From contig CAIJOY010000021.1 in the NCBI GenBank assembly GCA_903822425.1, positions 1 through 55,257 of the forward strand: a stretch of 55,257 bases of DNA, in the 5' to 3' direction. Within the stretch, counting starts at the first letter, position 1; each line of letters starts with the position of its first letter. The notes beneath the pieces were generated by a model. That model ran no database searches. It saw only the letters and a list, made by a program, of their open reading frames with translations, and was not told the origin of the DNA. Positions 1-11,257 of the stretch are shown piece after piece. This DNA comes from an uncultured Actinomycetes bacterium (GTDB taxonomy: Bacteria > Actinomycetota > Actinomycetes > Nanopelagicales > Nanopelagicaceae). A program made the position numbers and the translations under genes.

Positions 1-50
1 CTAACCCCCGCCTTGCAAAGGCGGTGCTCTACCAATTGAGCTAAGTCCCC
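1..50 (-). tRNA. tRNA-Ala (anticodon TGC), 3' part cut by window edge
   Basis: Read on the minus strand this begins with acceptor arm GGGGACT, then TA, a D-arm GCTC...GAGC and an anticodon arm CCGCC-TTTGCAA-GGCGG with anticodon TGC. The variable loop, T-arm and 3' acceptor strand lie beyond position 1. It follows tRNA-Ile by 14 bases on the same strand, so the two are probably co-transcribed. The gyrA-tRNA-Ile-tRNA-Ala order is common in Actinobacteria. Confidence 0.9.
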
Positions 51-64
51 GTGGTTAACGGGAG

Positions 65-139
65 TGGGCCTTGGAGGACTTGAACCTCCGACCTCTTCCT
101 TATCAGGGAAGCGCTCTAACCAGGCTGAGCTAAAGGCCC
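65..139 (-). tRNA. tRNA-Ile (anticodon GAT)
   Basis: The minus strand gives a complete 75-nt cloverleaf. Acceptor GGGCCTT pairs with AAGGCCC, the discriminator base is A, the D-arm is GCTC...GAGC, the anticodon loop CTGATAA carries GAT, and the T-arm GGAGG-TTCAAGT-CCTCC is perfect. No 3' CCA is encoded, so CCA must be added after transcription, which fits the CCA-adding enzyme gene in this window. It lies just downstream of gyrA. Confidence 0.96.
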
Positions 140-199
140 CGTGGAAAACCTGCGTAAGGCTACACGCAATACGAGATAGACCCAAAACGAGAAATTAAT

Positions 200-2671
200 T
201 TACGCCTGTTCGGCCTCCGCACTCTTGGTCACTGAAACCAAAACAACTCCCTCTGAGAGGTTCACTAAGCGAACCCCCATGGAATCGCGCCCTGTCTGAC
301 GCACTTCTGCAGCAGGGGTGCGCATTACCGTTCCGGCCGAGGTAATTGCTAAGACCTCATCGTCGTCACTGAGAACTAAAGCACTCACAAGAGAACCTCT
401 GGAATCCTCATCTATTTTGGCGGCTTTAATACCGATTCCACCTCGGCCTTGTAATCGGTATTCAACAAGAGGCGTCTTTTTGCCATAACCGCCGTCGGTT
501 GCAGTGAACACAAAATGGTTACTGTCTTCTGAATTGATGCGAGCCATTGTAAGTAACTCATCATCTTTGCGGAACTTCATCCCGATAACCCCGCTAGTTG
601 ATCGACCCATTGGTCGTAATGATTCATCATCTGCGCTAAAACGCATCGACATTCCTTTTTTAGAAACTAATAAAAGTTCATCTTTGCCATCAACTAACGA
701 AGCACTGACAACTTCGTTTCCATTTTTTAAAGTGATTGCGATCAAACCACCAGCACGAGGTGAATCGAAATCGCTCAAAGGTGTTTTCTTGATAAGCCCG
801 CTCTTGGTAGCTAAAACTAAATACGGCGCAACTGTGTAATCTTTGATCGAGAGAACTTGTGCAATTTGTTCGTTAGTTTTAAACGCCATTAAATTCGCAA
901 CATGTTGACCTCTAGCGTCCCTTCCCGCATCTGGAAGCTCGTGGACTTTTGCTCGGTACACCCGCCCTTGGTTGGTGAAAAATAACAACCAGTCATGGGT
1001 AGATGCCACAAAGAAGTGATCTACAACGTCATCTTGTTTCAGTGCTGCACCTTTAACGCCTTTGCCACCTCGTTTTTGTGAGCGGTAAAGGTCGGCTTTG
1101 GTGCGCTTGGCATATCCACTATGTGTGATTGTCACGACTGCGTCTTGATCTGGAATGAGATCCTCGGCGGAAAAATCTCCTTCGCTTGCAACTATTTGTG
1201 TGCGGCGGTCATCGCCATATTTAGTCACTACATCTGCAAGCTCTGACTTGATTATTTCGCGCTGTTTTTCAGTGCTACCTAGAATTGCTGTTAGTTCAAC
1301 AATGTCTGCCATTAAACCTGTGTACTCATCGTTGATCTTTTGACGTTCCAAAGCTGCAATACGACGAAGTTGCATATCCAAAATTGCGTTTGCTTGGATT
1401 TCATCTACATCAAGTAGTTTCATCAATCCAGTGCGTGCTTCTTCTGGTGTGGTACTGGCACGGATTAAGGCAATGACTGCATCAAGTGCATCTAAGGCCT
1501 TCAAATAACCTAGAAGTATGTGAGCTCTTCGCTCTTTTTCGGCTAAGCGGTACTTGGTACGCCGAACAATTACTTCCACTTGATGCTCGATGTAGTAGCG
1601 AACGAATTCGTCTAAACGAAGAGTGCGTGGAACGCCATCAACTAGCGCCAACATGTTTGCGCCAAATGTGTCTTGGAGTTGAGTTTGTTTGTATAGGTTA
1701 TTAAGGACAACTTTAGGAATTGCATCATTGCGAAGTACTATGACTAAGCGTTGACCAAGACGTTCGTTTCCTTCATCACGAACATCAGCAATTCCTTTTA
1801 TTTTTCCTTCTTTTACAAGTTCAGCAATTTTTAAAGCTAGGTTGTCGGGGTTGACTTGATATGGGAGCTCCGTAATTACTAAGCATGTGCGTTTATTGAT
1901 TTCCTCAATTAATACAACCGCGCGCATTGTGATTGAACCGCGACCTGTTCGGTATGCGCTTTCAATTCCGGTACGTCCCACTATGAGGGCTTTGGTTGGG
2001 AAATCTGGACCTTTAACAATTTTAAGTAATTCGTTTAACAATTCCTCAGGTGTTGCACTCGGGTGGGTAAGTGACCATGTAACACCTTCGGCGATCTCGC
2101 GTAAATTGTGTGGGGGGATATTTGTGGCCATACCCACTGCGATGCCAGCGCTGCCGTTAACTAATAAATTTGGGAAACGGCTTGGTAGAACAGTTGGCTC
2201 TTCGGAGCGTCCGTCGTAGTTTGGTGAGAAATTAACAGTGTCTTCATCAATATCTCGCATCATCTCCATAGCCATGGGAGACAAACGAGCTTCTGTGTAA
2301 CGCATGGCCGCAGCTGGATCATTTCCAGGAGAGCCGAAGTTTCCATTGCCATCAACTAATGGGTAACGAAGTGACCAGGTTTGAGCTAAACGAACAACAG
2401 TGTCATAAATCGCGCCATCACCGTGTGGGTGGTACTTACCCATTACGTCACCGACAATGCGAGATGACTTGTAGTAACCCTTATCTGGGCGATAACCGCC
2501 GTCATACATCGCGTATAGAACACGGCGGTGCACGGGCTTTAAGCCATCTCGAACATCTGGAAGTGCGCGACCGACAATAACGCTCATTGCATAGTCCAGA
2601 TACGAACGTGCCATCTCCACTTGGAGATCGACTACTTCGATCCGGTCAAAATCTTTACTGAGCTCGTCCAT
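200..2671 (-). CDS. gyrA: DNA gyrase subunit A
   Basis: This is the 823-residue breakage-reunion subunit of DNA gyrase, which introduces negative supercoils as an A2B2 complex with GyrB. The catalytic tyrosine is Y125 in the AMRYTEARL motif. The winged-helix region with HPHGD (81-85) and the quinolone-determining stretch follow family layout. The C-terminal DNA-wrapping beta-pinwheel contains a GyrA box, KRGGKG, around residue 535-545. The length is typical. The ATG start lies 22 bases after the gyrB stop, so the two form an operon. At the position of E. coli Ser83 (M. tuberculosis Ala90) the residue is Gly86, and the Asp87 equivalent (D90) is kept. tRNA-Ile and tRNA-Ala follow downstream. 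Confidence 0.98.
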   Translation of the reverse strand: MDELSKDFDRIEVVDLQVEMARSYLDYAMSVIVGRALPDVRDGLKPVHRRVLYAMYDGGYRPDKGYYKSSRIVGDVMGKYHPHGDGAIYDTVVRLAQTWSLRYPLVDGNGNFGSPGNDPAAAMRYTEARLSPMAMEMMRDIDEDTVNFSPNYDGRSEEPTVLPSRFPNLLVNGSAGIAVGMATNIPPHNLREIAEGVTWSLTHPSATPEELLNELLKIVKGPDFPTKALIVGRTGIESAYRTGRGSITMRAVVLIEEINKRTCLVITELPYQVNPDNLALKIAELVKEGKIKGIADVRDEGNERLGQRLVIVLRNDAIPKVVLNNLYKQTQLQDTFGANMLALVDGVPRTLRLDEFVRYYIEHQVEVIVRRTKYRLAEKERRAHILLGYLKALDALDAVIALIRASTTPEEARTGLMKLLDVDEIQANAILDMQLRRIAALERQKINDEYTGLMADIVELTAILGSTEKQREIIKSELADVVTKYGDDRRTQIVASEGDFSAEDLIPDQDAVVTITHSGYAKRTKADLYRSQKRGGKGVKGAALKQDDVVDHFFVASTHDWLLFFTNQGRVYRAKVHELPDAGRDARGQHVANLMAFKTNEQIAQVLSIKDYTVAPYLVLATKSGLIKKTPLSDFDSPRAGGLIAITLKNGNEVVSASLVDGKDELLLVSKKGMSMRFSADDESLRPMGRSTSGVIGMKFRKDDELLTMARINSEDSNHFVFTATDGGYGKKTPLVEYRLQGRGGIGIKAAKIDEDSRGSLVSALVLSDDDEVLAITSAGTVMRTPAAEVRQTGRDSMGVRLVNLSEGVVLVSVTKSAEAEQA

Positions 2672-2693
2672 TGCCTACCTTTTTGTTGAGGAA

Positions 2694-4721
<2,028 letters not shown>

Positions 4722-4723
4722 CT

Positions 4724-4729
4724 ATCCTA
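4724..4729 (-). promoter_or_regulatory. candidate -10 element for gyrB
   Basis: TAGGAT on the minus strand, a common actinobacterial -10 variant, sits about 69 bases before the gyrB GTG in the dciA-gyrB gap. No convincing -35 is visible at 16-18 bases. The implied leader is about 60 nt and contains a small palindrome, GGGAT-AAC-ATCCC, at 4696-4708. Nothing else was recognised in the 4656-4822 gap. Confidence 0.35.
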
Positions 4730-4822
4730 CCTGTAAAAGAGGAACTGTGTAGCGCACATAAGCCTTGCAAGTGGGTATAGGAGCGAGAACTCGCCCTTTG
4801 TGAGGGTGCCTATTACGCGATA

Positions 4823-5278
4823 TCACCCATACGTGTCTCTAGGGCCTTTAGAGCCTCGGATTGTGCGGATGCCTTTTTTCCATGAGGGGGTTTGGGGGCC
4901 AATAATGGTGAGGGATTCTACAAGTGCGCCTGGCGCACTTGATTGAATGGTTGCTAAAACATCTGGTGCGAGCAAACGTAATTGTGTTGCCCACGCCGTT
5001 GAAGAAGTTTGAACAGTGAGCACTCCCTCTAATAGTGAGAGTGGTGTTGCGTGTTCTGCAATTTCTGCTCCGACAATTTTAGGCCACGTCGAGAATAAAG
5101 TTCCTTCAGCGATTCCACTCTTCCACTCTCGTTCTTGTACTAGATCTGACAATAAATCCGATAGCAGTTGTGGGTCTGTGGCACGATTACCTTGTTGTTT
5201 AATCTCAATTTTTTTACGGGTTCGTTTTCCGGTTTGAAACGATCGGAAAAGTTCAACAGCAAGATCTTTTTTTGTCAT
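4823..5278 (-). CDS. dciA: DciA-family protein (DUF721), probable replicative helicase loader/recruiter
   Basis: This 151-residue protein has the DUF721/DciA domain at about 45-135: LLSDLVQEREWKSG, WPKIVGAEIAEHATP, and a LTVQTSSTAWATQLRLL strand-helix. DciA proteins interact with replicative helicase DnaB in bacteria that lack DnaC or DnaI; this is family knowledge. The basic N-terminus (KRTRKKIEIK) looks disordered. Its ATG overlaps the recF stop by 4 bases, so it is translationally coupled in a dnaN-recF-dciA run, the standard actinobacterial position (M. tuberculosis Rv0004). DnaB is encoded elsewhere in this window. The biochemical role is inferred from family. Confidence 0.88.
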   Translation of the reverse strand: MTKKDLAVELFRSFQTGKRTRKKIEIKQQGNRATDPQLLSDLLSDLVQEREWKSGIAEGTLFSTWPKIVGAEIAEHATPLSLLEGVLTVQTSSTAWATQLRLLAPDVLATIQSSAPGALVESLTIIGPQTPSWKKGIRTIRGSKGPRDTYG

Positions 5279-6372
5279 GAGTTTGCTTTTTCTTGTACAA
5301 GTCCAGGATAAACATATAAACGCTGTGTGATTAAACCATCGGGTAAATCACTTTCTACTGCCGCTGTAATAATAGTCTGTTCGGCTACTTGTGTTGCTTT
5401 CATTAATTGTATACGTCGGGAGTTATCTAGTTCTGCAAAAACATCATCGAGAATCAATATTGGTTCTGATCCTTCATTACGTAAAAGGTTAAAAGAACCA
5501 ATTTTTAAAGCGATCGCCATCGACCAAGATTCACCGTGACTGGCGTACCCTTTTGCTGGAAATTCACCAATCTCTAAGAGTAAGTCATCTCGATGTGGGC
5601 CGATTAAAGTTACACCTCTTTCTATTTCTTGATATTGGAACTCTAATAAACTTTCAGAGTAGATTTTTCTATTATTGTCAGCGTTGTTTGTTAAGTTTTT
5701 TGTTGAAGACTTATAAGAAATTTTTGCTGGTTTAACTTCATTTAAGTTTGCATAACTTTCAACTACCCAAGGGTTCAAAGCCTCACATAGGGCAATCCTT
5801 TCGGCTGTAAGTTCTGCCCCAAGTTTTGTGAGTTGTTCATTCCATGGCACTAGTGCACTTTGTGGTGCTCGAGTTTTAAGCAAGGCGTTACGTTGTTTAA
5901 CAACTCTTTCGTAGTCACTAATCACACCAGCTGTGCGGGGGGTCCGGGTTATAAGTAAGCGATCTAAGAAATCACGCCGGGTGCCAGGATCTCCTCGTAC
6001 TAAATCTAAATCTTCGGGGGAAAAATAAATGACTTGGCATGCTCCAAGGATTTCTTTCTGGCTACGGACTGGATTTTGGTTGATTTGTGCTCGGTTTGCC
6101 TTTTGTGCGTTGATTTCTAAATCCACTTGGAGTGTTCTGTCCTCTTTTTGGATCTCCGCTCGGATAACCGCTTGTTCTTTTCCTAGAGTAATAAGTGGTT
6201 GGTTTTGTGAAACTCGGTGGGATGAAAGGAAAGCTAAATAAATAATGGCTTCAATAATATTTGTTTTACCGGAGCCGTTATCACCGATAAGGGTTGTTGT
6301 TTTGTCGGTCAACTTCAAATCTAGGTTTATGTACGACCTAAAATTTTGGAGTGTGAGACGTTTGACGTGCAT
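5275..6372 (-). CDS. recF: DNA replication and repair protein RecF
   Basis: This 365-residue SMC-like ATPase of the RecFOR pathway loads RecA at gaps in single-stranded DNA. The Walker A motif GDNGSGKTN is near residues 32-40, the ABC-type signature region is around YASHGESWSMAIALK (about 275-290), and Walker B is PILILDDVFAELD (about 303-315). The N-terminus MHVKRLTLQNFRSY is the canonical RecF start. It lies 4 bases after dnaN and overlaps dciA, so it is in an operon with both. Length is normal. Confidence 0.97.
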   Translation of the reverse strand: MHVKRLTLQNFRSYINLDLKLTDKTTTLIGDNGSGKTNIIEAIIYLAFLSSHRVSQNQPLITLGKEQAVIRAEIQKEDRTLQVDLEINAQKANRAQINQNPVRSQKEILGACQVIYFSPEDLDLVRGDPGTRRDFLDRLLITRTPRTAGVISDYERVVKQRNALLKTRAPQSALVPWNEQLTKLGAELTAERIALCEALNPWVVESYANLNEVKPAKISYKSSTKNLTNNADNNRKIYSESLLEFQYQEIERGVTLIGPHRDDLLLEIGEFPAKGYASHGESWSMAIALKIGSFNLLRNEGSEPILILDDVFAELDNSRRIQLMKATQVAEQTIITAAVESDLPDGLITQRLYVYPGLVQEKANS

Positions 6373-6376
6373 TCAT

Positions 6377-7507
6377 TTAAGATGCGTAGCGCATTGGCAT
6401 AAGTAGGTATCGATAATTTTCTATAGGTGCGCCATCTTTTTCGTTTTGTCCAGAAAGGATCGCTGGTTTATTAGATCCAGTGAAAGATATATGGACATAA
6501 GGTGTACCGACGGCTTGTAAACCATCCGCTAAAAATGTTGGGTTGAAAGCAATTGTTATTGGTTCACCTTGCAGAACGATTTGTAATCCTTCAGTCGCTT
6601 GAGCTTCTTCCCCGGCGCCCGCTTCGAGTTCTACGGATGATTGTGTGAATGTAAGACGTAGTGGAACGGTTTTGTCAGTAACTAGAGCTACTCGTCGCAC
6701 AGAGTCTAGAAATGGAGCAACTTCAACGATCGCTGTTGTTGTGACTTCTTGTGGTAGCAAGTGGCGGTATGGAGGGAAAGTGCCATCTAACATTCTAGAA
6801 GTCATAGATTTACCGTCGGTGGAAAAACCAGCTAAACGGTCATGTTGTGTTGTTGAAGCAAGTGAAATAGAAACTGCTTTTGTTCCAGTTAAAGATTTGG
6901 CTGCGTCGGCTAAAGTTCTAGCGCGCAATAAAGCAGTAACTTCTAAATTTGGTTGAGATGCTTGCCATTGGATTTCGCGAACTGCTAATCGGTAACGATC
7001 TGTTGCGGCTAGCGTGACAGTGTCTTGGTTAATTTCTACATGGATACCAGTAAGAGTGGGTAGCGAGTCATCACGGCCGGCTGCAACTGCCACTTGGCTG
7101 ACAGCTTGCGCGAAAATATCACTAGCGATAATTCCTGTCGTTTCTGGTAATTCCGGAAGGGTTGGATAATCGTTAAGTAATAACGTTGGTAAAGTGAATT
7201 TGGCACTTCCTGAAGTGACAAGGACGCGCGTGCCGTCTAATTGCACCGTCACTGGTTTGTTGGGGAGAGAACGCGAAATTTCAGCAAGTAGTCGTCCTGG
7301 TACTAACACTTTGCCAGTTTGCGAAATTTCGGCCGTGAAATGGGATTTACTAGATGTCTCTAAATCAGAGCCTGATAGAAAAACTTGGCCGTTGTCGGCT
7401 TCGATAACAATCCCAAGCAAAGCGGCCATAATTGGGCGAGTAGATAAACTTCTAGAAACCCAATTAACACCTTCAGCTAATGCGTTTTGATCGACGGTGA
7501 ATTTCAC
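6377..7507 (-). CDS. dnaN: DNA polymerase III beta subunit (sliding clamp)
   Basis: This 376-residue protein forms the dimeric ring clamp that tethers Pol III and other clamp-binding proteins to DNA. Three tandem clamp folds are recognisable, ending in the YRYLLMPMR motif that forms part of the client-binding pocket. The GTG start is preceded by GAGAGGTG at good spacing on the minus strand. It lies on the far side of oriC from dnaA and begins the dnaN-recF-dciA run, the classical bacterial origin arrangement. Confidence 0.98.
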   Translation of the reverse strand: MKFTVDQNALAEGVNWVSRSLSTRPIMAALLGIVIEADNGQVFLSGSDLETSSKSHFTAEISQTGKVLVPGRLLAEISRSLPNKPVTVQLDGTRVLVTSGSAKFTLPTLLLNDYPTLPELPETTGIIASDIFAQAVSQVAVAAGRDDSLPTLTGIHVEINQDTVTLAATDRYRLAVREIQWQASQPNLEVTALLRARTLADAAKSLTGTKAVSISLASTTQHDRLAGFSTDGKSMTSRMLDGTFPPYRHLLPQEVTTTAIVEVAPFLDSVRRVALVTDKTVPLRLTFTQSSVELEAGAGEEAQATEGLQIVLQGEPITIAFNPTFLADGLQAVGTPYVHISFTGSNKPAILSGQNEKDGAPIENYRYLLMPMRYAS

Positions 7508-7885
7508 GCCGCACCTCTCGTAACCTTTAGTCGGTCACTAACCCCAAAAACGGACGTTAGTGTTTTAAAGTCTGTCACACGTTCGCAATACCTCAAATAA
7601 GTAGATATATATAAATAGTCGTAGTAACCAGAGGGTTTACCTGTGGGTAAAACAAGAAAAGGCTGGTGAAGACGGAGATTCCACCTTTTTAAGTTGTGGG
7701 TAAAATAGGTAAAAGTGTGGGCAACTTTAAAAATACCGAAACCAGCAAAACCAGTTCTTTGACCACGCATCGTTAATTTTCGACAAACACGACTTTTACC
7801 CACATAACACAGCAGATTATCCACAGTTATCCACACCTTCTCCACAATCTGGGGGTAAACGCCCCTAAAACGGACATTTGCCATT
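7508..7885. other. probable chromosomal replication origin (oriC), dnaA-dnaN gap
   Basis: This 378-base gap between dnaN and dnaA holds no credible gene. It contains two perfect DnaA boxes TTATCCACA (7817-7825 and 7827-7835), TTCTCCACA (7838-7846) and TTACCCACA (7796-7804) in one orientation. TGTGGGTAA (7642-7650, 7695-7703) and TGTGGGCAA (7716-7724) lie in the other orientation. An AT-rich tract of TA repeats at about 7595-7620 is a candidate unwinding element. Box density, position and flanking genes all fit oriC. Other weak boxes may have been missed. Confidence 0.9.
7817..7846 (+). promoter_or_regulatory. phased DnaA-box triplet in oriC
   Basis: TTATCCACA, TTATCCACA and TTCTCCACA start at 7817, 7827 and 7838, so they are spaced 10 and 11 bases, about one helical turn. 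The first two match the consensus exactly and the third has one mismatch. This is the densest box cluster in the origin and the likely nucleation point for a DnaA oligomer. Confidence 0.85.
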
Positions 7886-9292
7886 TTAGGTGTTTTTCGC
7901 CTGTTGTTTTATCCGGTTAGTCAACTCTGTAACTTGGTTGTAAATAGAACGACGCTCAGCCATCAATTGGCGGATTTTACGATCAGCGTGCATCACTGTT
8001 GTGTGATCGCGACCCCCGAAAGTTTGCCCGATTTTAGGCAAAGAAAGCTCGGTGAGTTCCCGGCATAAGTACATAGCAATTTGGCGAGCGTTCACCAAAA
8101 CCCGAGAGCGAGAAGTTCCACAAAGGTCATCAAGGGTCAAACTAAAATAAGAGGCTGTTTGAGCCATGATCGTGGCGCTTGTAATTGCTGGAGTTTGGTC
8201 ATCAGGGATGAGATCTTTAAGAACAATTTCAGCCAAACTTAAATCCACACCTTGACGCTGCAAACTCGCGAAAGCTGTTACACGGATAAGAGCACCTTCA
8301 AGCTCGCGGATGTTAGTAGAAATTTTACTAGCGATGTATTCAAGAACATCATCTGGCGCATTCAATTTATCTTGCGCAGCTTTTTTACGAAGAATTGCAA
8401 TACGAGTTTCAAGTTCAGGAGGTTGAATATCTGTTATTAAACCCCACTCAAAACGGCTACGAAGACGATCTTCCAAAGTGGTCAACTGCTTTGGTGGACG
8501 ATCACTAGAAATAACAATTTGTTTATTTGCGTTATATAAAGTATTAAAAGTATGGAAAAATTCTTCTTGTGTGCGTTCTTTGTTTTCCAAAAATTGAATG
8601 TCATCCACAAGTAAGATATCTAAATCTCGATAACGACGCTGAAAAACAGAAGCTTTATCGTCGCGAATAGAGTTAATAAAGTCGTTGGTAAACTCTTCAC
8701 TCGATACATAACGAACACGAACGCCGCTATATAATTCTTTAGCGTATGCACCAATAGCGTGCAATAAGTGGGTTTTCCCAAGCCCTGACTCACCATAAAT
8801 AAACAACGGGTTATAAGCTTTTGCTGGCGCCTCCGCGACAGCTACGGCAGCAGCTTGGGCAAATCTGTTTGACGCGCCAGTTACAAATGTGTCAAAAATA
8901 TATCGAGGGTTTAATTGTGAAACCTCAGCTGTTTTTCCAGCAACACTGTCATCGCGCCCAACATTTGTCCGAGGTGGTAGGAAATCAATTTCGACTACCG
9001 GTTCTGGGGGGCTAGGTAGATCTAAACTCTCATCAACAGTCACTGCGATATTTGTTTTCTCCCCTAATTCACGAGAAAGAACATCGCTAACAACCCCACG
9101 TAAACGAGTTTCTAAAACATCTTTAGCAAAAGCATTAGGAGCGCTCACGAGAAAATTTGTAGACCCGTTTGATTTCAACAACCCCAACGGTTTTGTTAAA
9201 GATAGAAATGCTCGGTGCTGCGGAGAGTCCACTGATTCATCAGTGATTACACGAACCCAGAGATTGGCGAGGTCGGTCTCTACAACGCTCAC
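7886..9292 (-). CDS. dnaA: chromosomal replication initiator protein DnaA
   Basis: This 468-residue AAA+ initiator binds DnaA boxes and melts oriC. It has an N-terminal helicase-interaction domain (about 1-90), a short linker, and an AAA+ domain with Walker [11 protein letters not shown] (about 165-175) and Walker [11 protein letters not shown] (about 227-236). The C-terminal DNA-binding domain IV carries the DnaA signature [15 protein letters not shown] (about 425-440). The linker is short compared with the long domain II of Streptomyces. The GTG start has AAGGG on the minus strand about 8 bases upstream. DnaA boxes in its upstream region suggest autoregulation. Confidence 0.98.
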   Translation of the reverse strand: MSVVETDLANLWVRVITDESVDSPQHRAFLSLTKPLGLLKSNGSTNFLVSAPNAFAKDVLETRLRGVVSDVLSRELGEKTNIAVTVDESLDLPSPPEPVVEIDFLPPRTNVGRDDSVAGKTAEVSQLNPRYIFDTFVTGASNRFAQAAAVAVAEAPAKAYNPLFIYGESGLGKTHLLHAIGAYAKELYSGVRVRYVSSEEFTNDFINSIRDDKASVFQRRYRDLDILLVDDIQFLENKERTQEEFFHTFNTLYNANKQIVISSDRPPKQLTTLEDRLRSRFEWGLITDIQPPELETRIAILRKKAAQDKLNAPDDVLEYIASKISTNIRELEGALIRVTAFASLQRQGVDLSLAEIVLKDLIPDDQTPAITSATIMAQTASYFSLTLDDLCGTSRSRVLVNARQIAMYLCRELTELSLPKIGQTFGGRDHTTVMHADRKIRQLMAERRSIYNQVTELTNRIKQQAKNT

Positions 9293-9307
9293 AAAACATC
9301 CCTTCAG

Positions 9308-9495
9308 TTGTCCACAGGTTTATCCACAGGCTGTGGTCTAAACCCCTACTTGAGCCTCTTGACCCTGTGGAGGAGTCGCAAAGTAGAGCGGATTGGGAGA
9401 AATAGCAAGTAGTTATCCACACCGTGATTTTTTGCCAAGCGTGCCCCAAGGGAATCAGCCGGCTATAGATTGTGAGTTTGACCCAGTTATCCCCA
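9308..9495 (+). promoter_or_regulatory. DnaA boxes in the dnaA/rpmH divergent region
   Basis: Four box-like sites lie in the 265-base gap: TTGTCCACA (9308-9316), TTATCCACA (9320-9328), TTATCCACA (9413-9421) and TTATCCCCA (9487-9495). Two are exact matches. They bracket the dnaA promoter, and the last lies inside the rpmH promoter spacer. This suggests DnaA feeds back on both directions of transcription. Confidence 0.75.
9380..9408 (-). promoter_or_regulatory. candidate dnaA promoter
   Basis: On the minus strand, TTGCTA (9403-9408) and TACTTT (9380-9385) are separated by exactly 17 bases. The implied leader to the dnaA GTG at 9292 is about 80 nt and covers the boxes at 9308-9328. The box at 9413-9421 lies just upstream of the -35. 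Confidence 0.45.
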
Positions 9496-9507
9496 GACCT
9501 CTACCGT
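9478..9507 (+). promoter_or_regulatory. candidate rpmH-rnpA promoter
   Basis: TTGACC (9478-9483) and TACCGT (9502-9507) are separated by 18 bases. The TTATCCCCA DnaA-like box lies in the spacer. The implied leader to rpmH is about 44 nt and ends with an AGGAG ribosome-binding site. Confidence 0.45.
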
Positions 9508-9557
9508 TACCTCCTCATTCCTCATATTCGATTCTTTGATCTTTCCTAGGAGTTCTC

Positions 9558-9695
9558 ATGACTAAGCGCACCTTCCAGCCAAATGTTCGCCGCCGCGCGA
9601 AGAAGCATGGCTTCCGTGCACGTATGGCAACTCGCGCAGGCCGAGCTGTTCTCTCTGCGCGCCGCGCAAAAGGTCGCCTCCGAATCTCTGCGTAG
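9558..9695 (+). CDS. rpmH: 50S ribosomal protein bL34
   Basis: This 45-residue, very basic protein begins [20 protein letters not shown] and ends GRLRISA, an unmistakable bL34. CCTAGGAG sits 6-7 bases before the ATG. It is the first gene of the rpmH-rnpA-yidD-yidC-khpB-rsmG-parA-parB run and lies divergent from dnaA, as in most bacteria. Confidence 0.97.
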   Translation: MTKRTFQPNVRRRAKKHGFRARMATRAGRAVLSARRAKGRLRISA

Positions 9696-9704
9696 TTTGC
9701 ACTA

Positions 9705-10052
9705 GTGCTACCTCGCAGCGCACGATTAACTTCACCTGAAGATTTTGCGCGGACCACTAAAAGTGGGGTTCGCACAACTAGTAAATCCCTAGTTGGTTAT
9801 CTCTATCTAACCAATCAGGAAACAGCCGCTGCGAAATGCGGATTAATTATTAGTAAGAGTGTTGGGGGCTCAGTGCAACGTCATCGTATCGCCCGCCAAC
9901 TTCGCCACGGTTTACAGCCAGAGATTTCATCCCTACCTACCGGTGCACTCCTTGTGATTCGCGCATTACCCACAATAAAAAGTGCCAATATTAATTCTGA
10001 GTTAAAGTCTGTAATTTCAAAACTCATTCTTAAATCTACGGTGCAAAAATGA
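9705..10052 (+). CDS. rnpA: ribonuclease P protein component
   Basis: This 115-residue basic protein cofactor works with RNase P RNA to mature tRNA 5' ends. It shows [19 protein letters not shown] at the N-terminus and the RNR-type motif region [18 protein letters not shown] (about 50-67), in which the usual second R-N-R is Q-R-H-R. It starts with GTG 9 bases after rpmH and its stop overlaps the yidD start by 4 bases. The family assignment is secure from the context and the motif. Confidence 0.95.
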   Translation: MLPRSARLTSPEDFARTTKSGVRTTSKSLVGYLYLTNQETAAAKCGLIISKSVGGSVQRHRIARQLRHGLQPEISSLPTGALLVIRALPTIKSANINSELKSVISKLILKSTVQK

Positions 10053-10291
10053 GAATATTTTTTGTGGTTTTATTAAAAACTTACCAAAAATGGATTTCCC
10101 CTATGTCGCCGCCAAAATGCAAGTACTACCCATCCTGTTCTTCATATGCCATAACAGCCATTTCATCTTATGGAATTAAAGGTTTATTAATGTCAATGTG
10201 GCGAGTAATACGTTGCAACCCTTGGTCCCATGGTGGTGTGGATTACCCAATTGTAAAACAAACCAAAACGAATGAGGTTGCCCTGGTATGA
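10049..10291 (+). CDS. yidD: membrane protein insertion efficiency factor YidD
   Basis: This 80-residue protein has the conserved YidD core: [24 protein letters not shown] with the paired cysteines, and [14 protein letters not shown]. YidD is a small inner-face membrane-associated protein thought to assist YidC-dependent insertion. It overlaps rnpA and yidC by 4 bases each, giving a translationally coupled trio. Family length is 70-100 residues. Confidence 0.95.
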   Translation: MRIFFVVLLKTYQKWISPMSPPKCKYYPSCSSYAITAISSYGIKGLLMSMWRVIRCNPWSHGGVDYPIVKQTKTNEVALV

Positions 10292-11205
10292 ATAGCATCT
10301 TAAAACCCCTATATATTGCTGTTTCTTGGGTCATTGTTACTATCCACGACTTACTCTCCCCTATTTTTTCAGCCAACAGTGGAGTCTCTTGGAGTCTTTC
10401 AATCATTGGGCTTGTAATACTTATCCGCGTTCTTCTAATCCCGCTTTTCGTCAAACAAATCAAGAGCCAGAGAGCCTTAACTGCATTACAACCGCTTATG
10501 AAAGAGATTCAAAAAAAGCATAAAGATGATCGTCAAAAACAATCCGAAGAAATGATGAAACTTTATAAAGAACATAAAACAAATCCATTAGCATCATGTT
10601 TTCCAATTCTCGCTCAAGCCCCCATATTTTTCGCGCTTTTCACAGTCTTAAACGGAATTGGAAAAGTTCCACCAGTCGCACATGGTGTATTAAGTCAAGA
10701 TGATGTAATCAGTGCAGCTCAAGCGCGGTTTTTCGGGGCACCAATCTCAGCAACTTTCTTAGGGTCCACCAACACAACAGTCAAAATAGTCACTGTCATT
10801 TTAATTGCCTTTATGTCACTCACCACCTTTACAACACAAAGACAATTAATGCTTAAAGGTATGCCGAAGATGGACTCCAGCAACAACATGATGTTGCAAC
10901 AACAAAAAATTATGTTGTATGCATTCCCGGTTATTTTTGCTATCTCAGGAGTTAATTTTCCAATCGGAGTATTAATTTATTGGTCAACCACAAACTTGTG
11001 GACATGGGGTCAACAGTTCTACGTTATTAAACGAAACCCAACCCCCGGCTCTCCAGCTTTTATGGAACTCCAAGCAAAAAAGGCCCGAAAAGAGGGAAGC
11101 ACAACTCAACTTTCCGTGGAAGATGAAACGACCACAGAATCTGGAAACGGTGAAGTCAAAGGCCAACGCCAACAACCCAACCGAAAAAAGAAGAAAAAGA
11201 AGTAA
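10288..11205 (+). CDS. yidC: membrane protein insertase YidC (Oxa1 family)
   Basis: This 305-residue insertase helps fold and insert inner-membrane proteins alone or with SecYEG. It has about five membrane segments, at roughly 10-35, 38-60, 105-125, 168-190 and 215-245. The groove arginine candidate is in [11 protein letters not shown]. There is no large periplasmic domain, as is usual outside proteobacteria. The C-terminus is a disordered lysine-rich tail that could contact ribosomes. It is coupled to yidD by a 4-base overlap. Confidence 0.95.
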   Translation: MNSILKPLYIAVSWVIVTIHDLLSPIFSANSGVSWSLSIIGLVILIRVLLIPLFVKQIKSQRALTALQPLMKEIQKKHKDDRQKQSEEMMKLYKEHKTNPLASCFPILAQAPIFFALFTVLNGIGKVPPVAHGVLSQDDVISAAQARFFGAPISATFLGSTNTTVKIVTVILIAFMSLTTFTTQRQLMLKGMPKMDSSNNMMLQQQKIMLYAFPVIFAISGVNFPIGVLIYWSTTNLWTWGQQFYVIKRNPTPGSPAFMELQAKKARKEGSTTQLSVEDETTTESGNGEVKGQRQQPNRKKKKKK

Positions 11206-11257
11206 CAAACACCACAAATAGGATTAAAACGGGTAAACCCGACAATAAGGAGCTAAA

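Noticed and set aside
4780-4815. Possible terminator after dciA (GCGAG-AA-CTCGC)
   Set aside because: Stem is only 5 bp with a 2-base loop, and no T-tract follows on the minus strand.
7504-7884. 126-residue frame on the minus strand across the dnaA-dnaN gap
   Set aside because: It runs through the DnaA boxes and AT-rich tract of oriC, overlaps the start of dnaN, and resembles no protein family. The gap is better explained as the replication origin.
9515-9775. Arg-rich minus-strand frame over rpmH and the start of rnpA
   Set aside because: Opposite two universally conserved genes; composition simply mirrors the basic bL34 coding strand.
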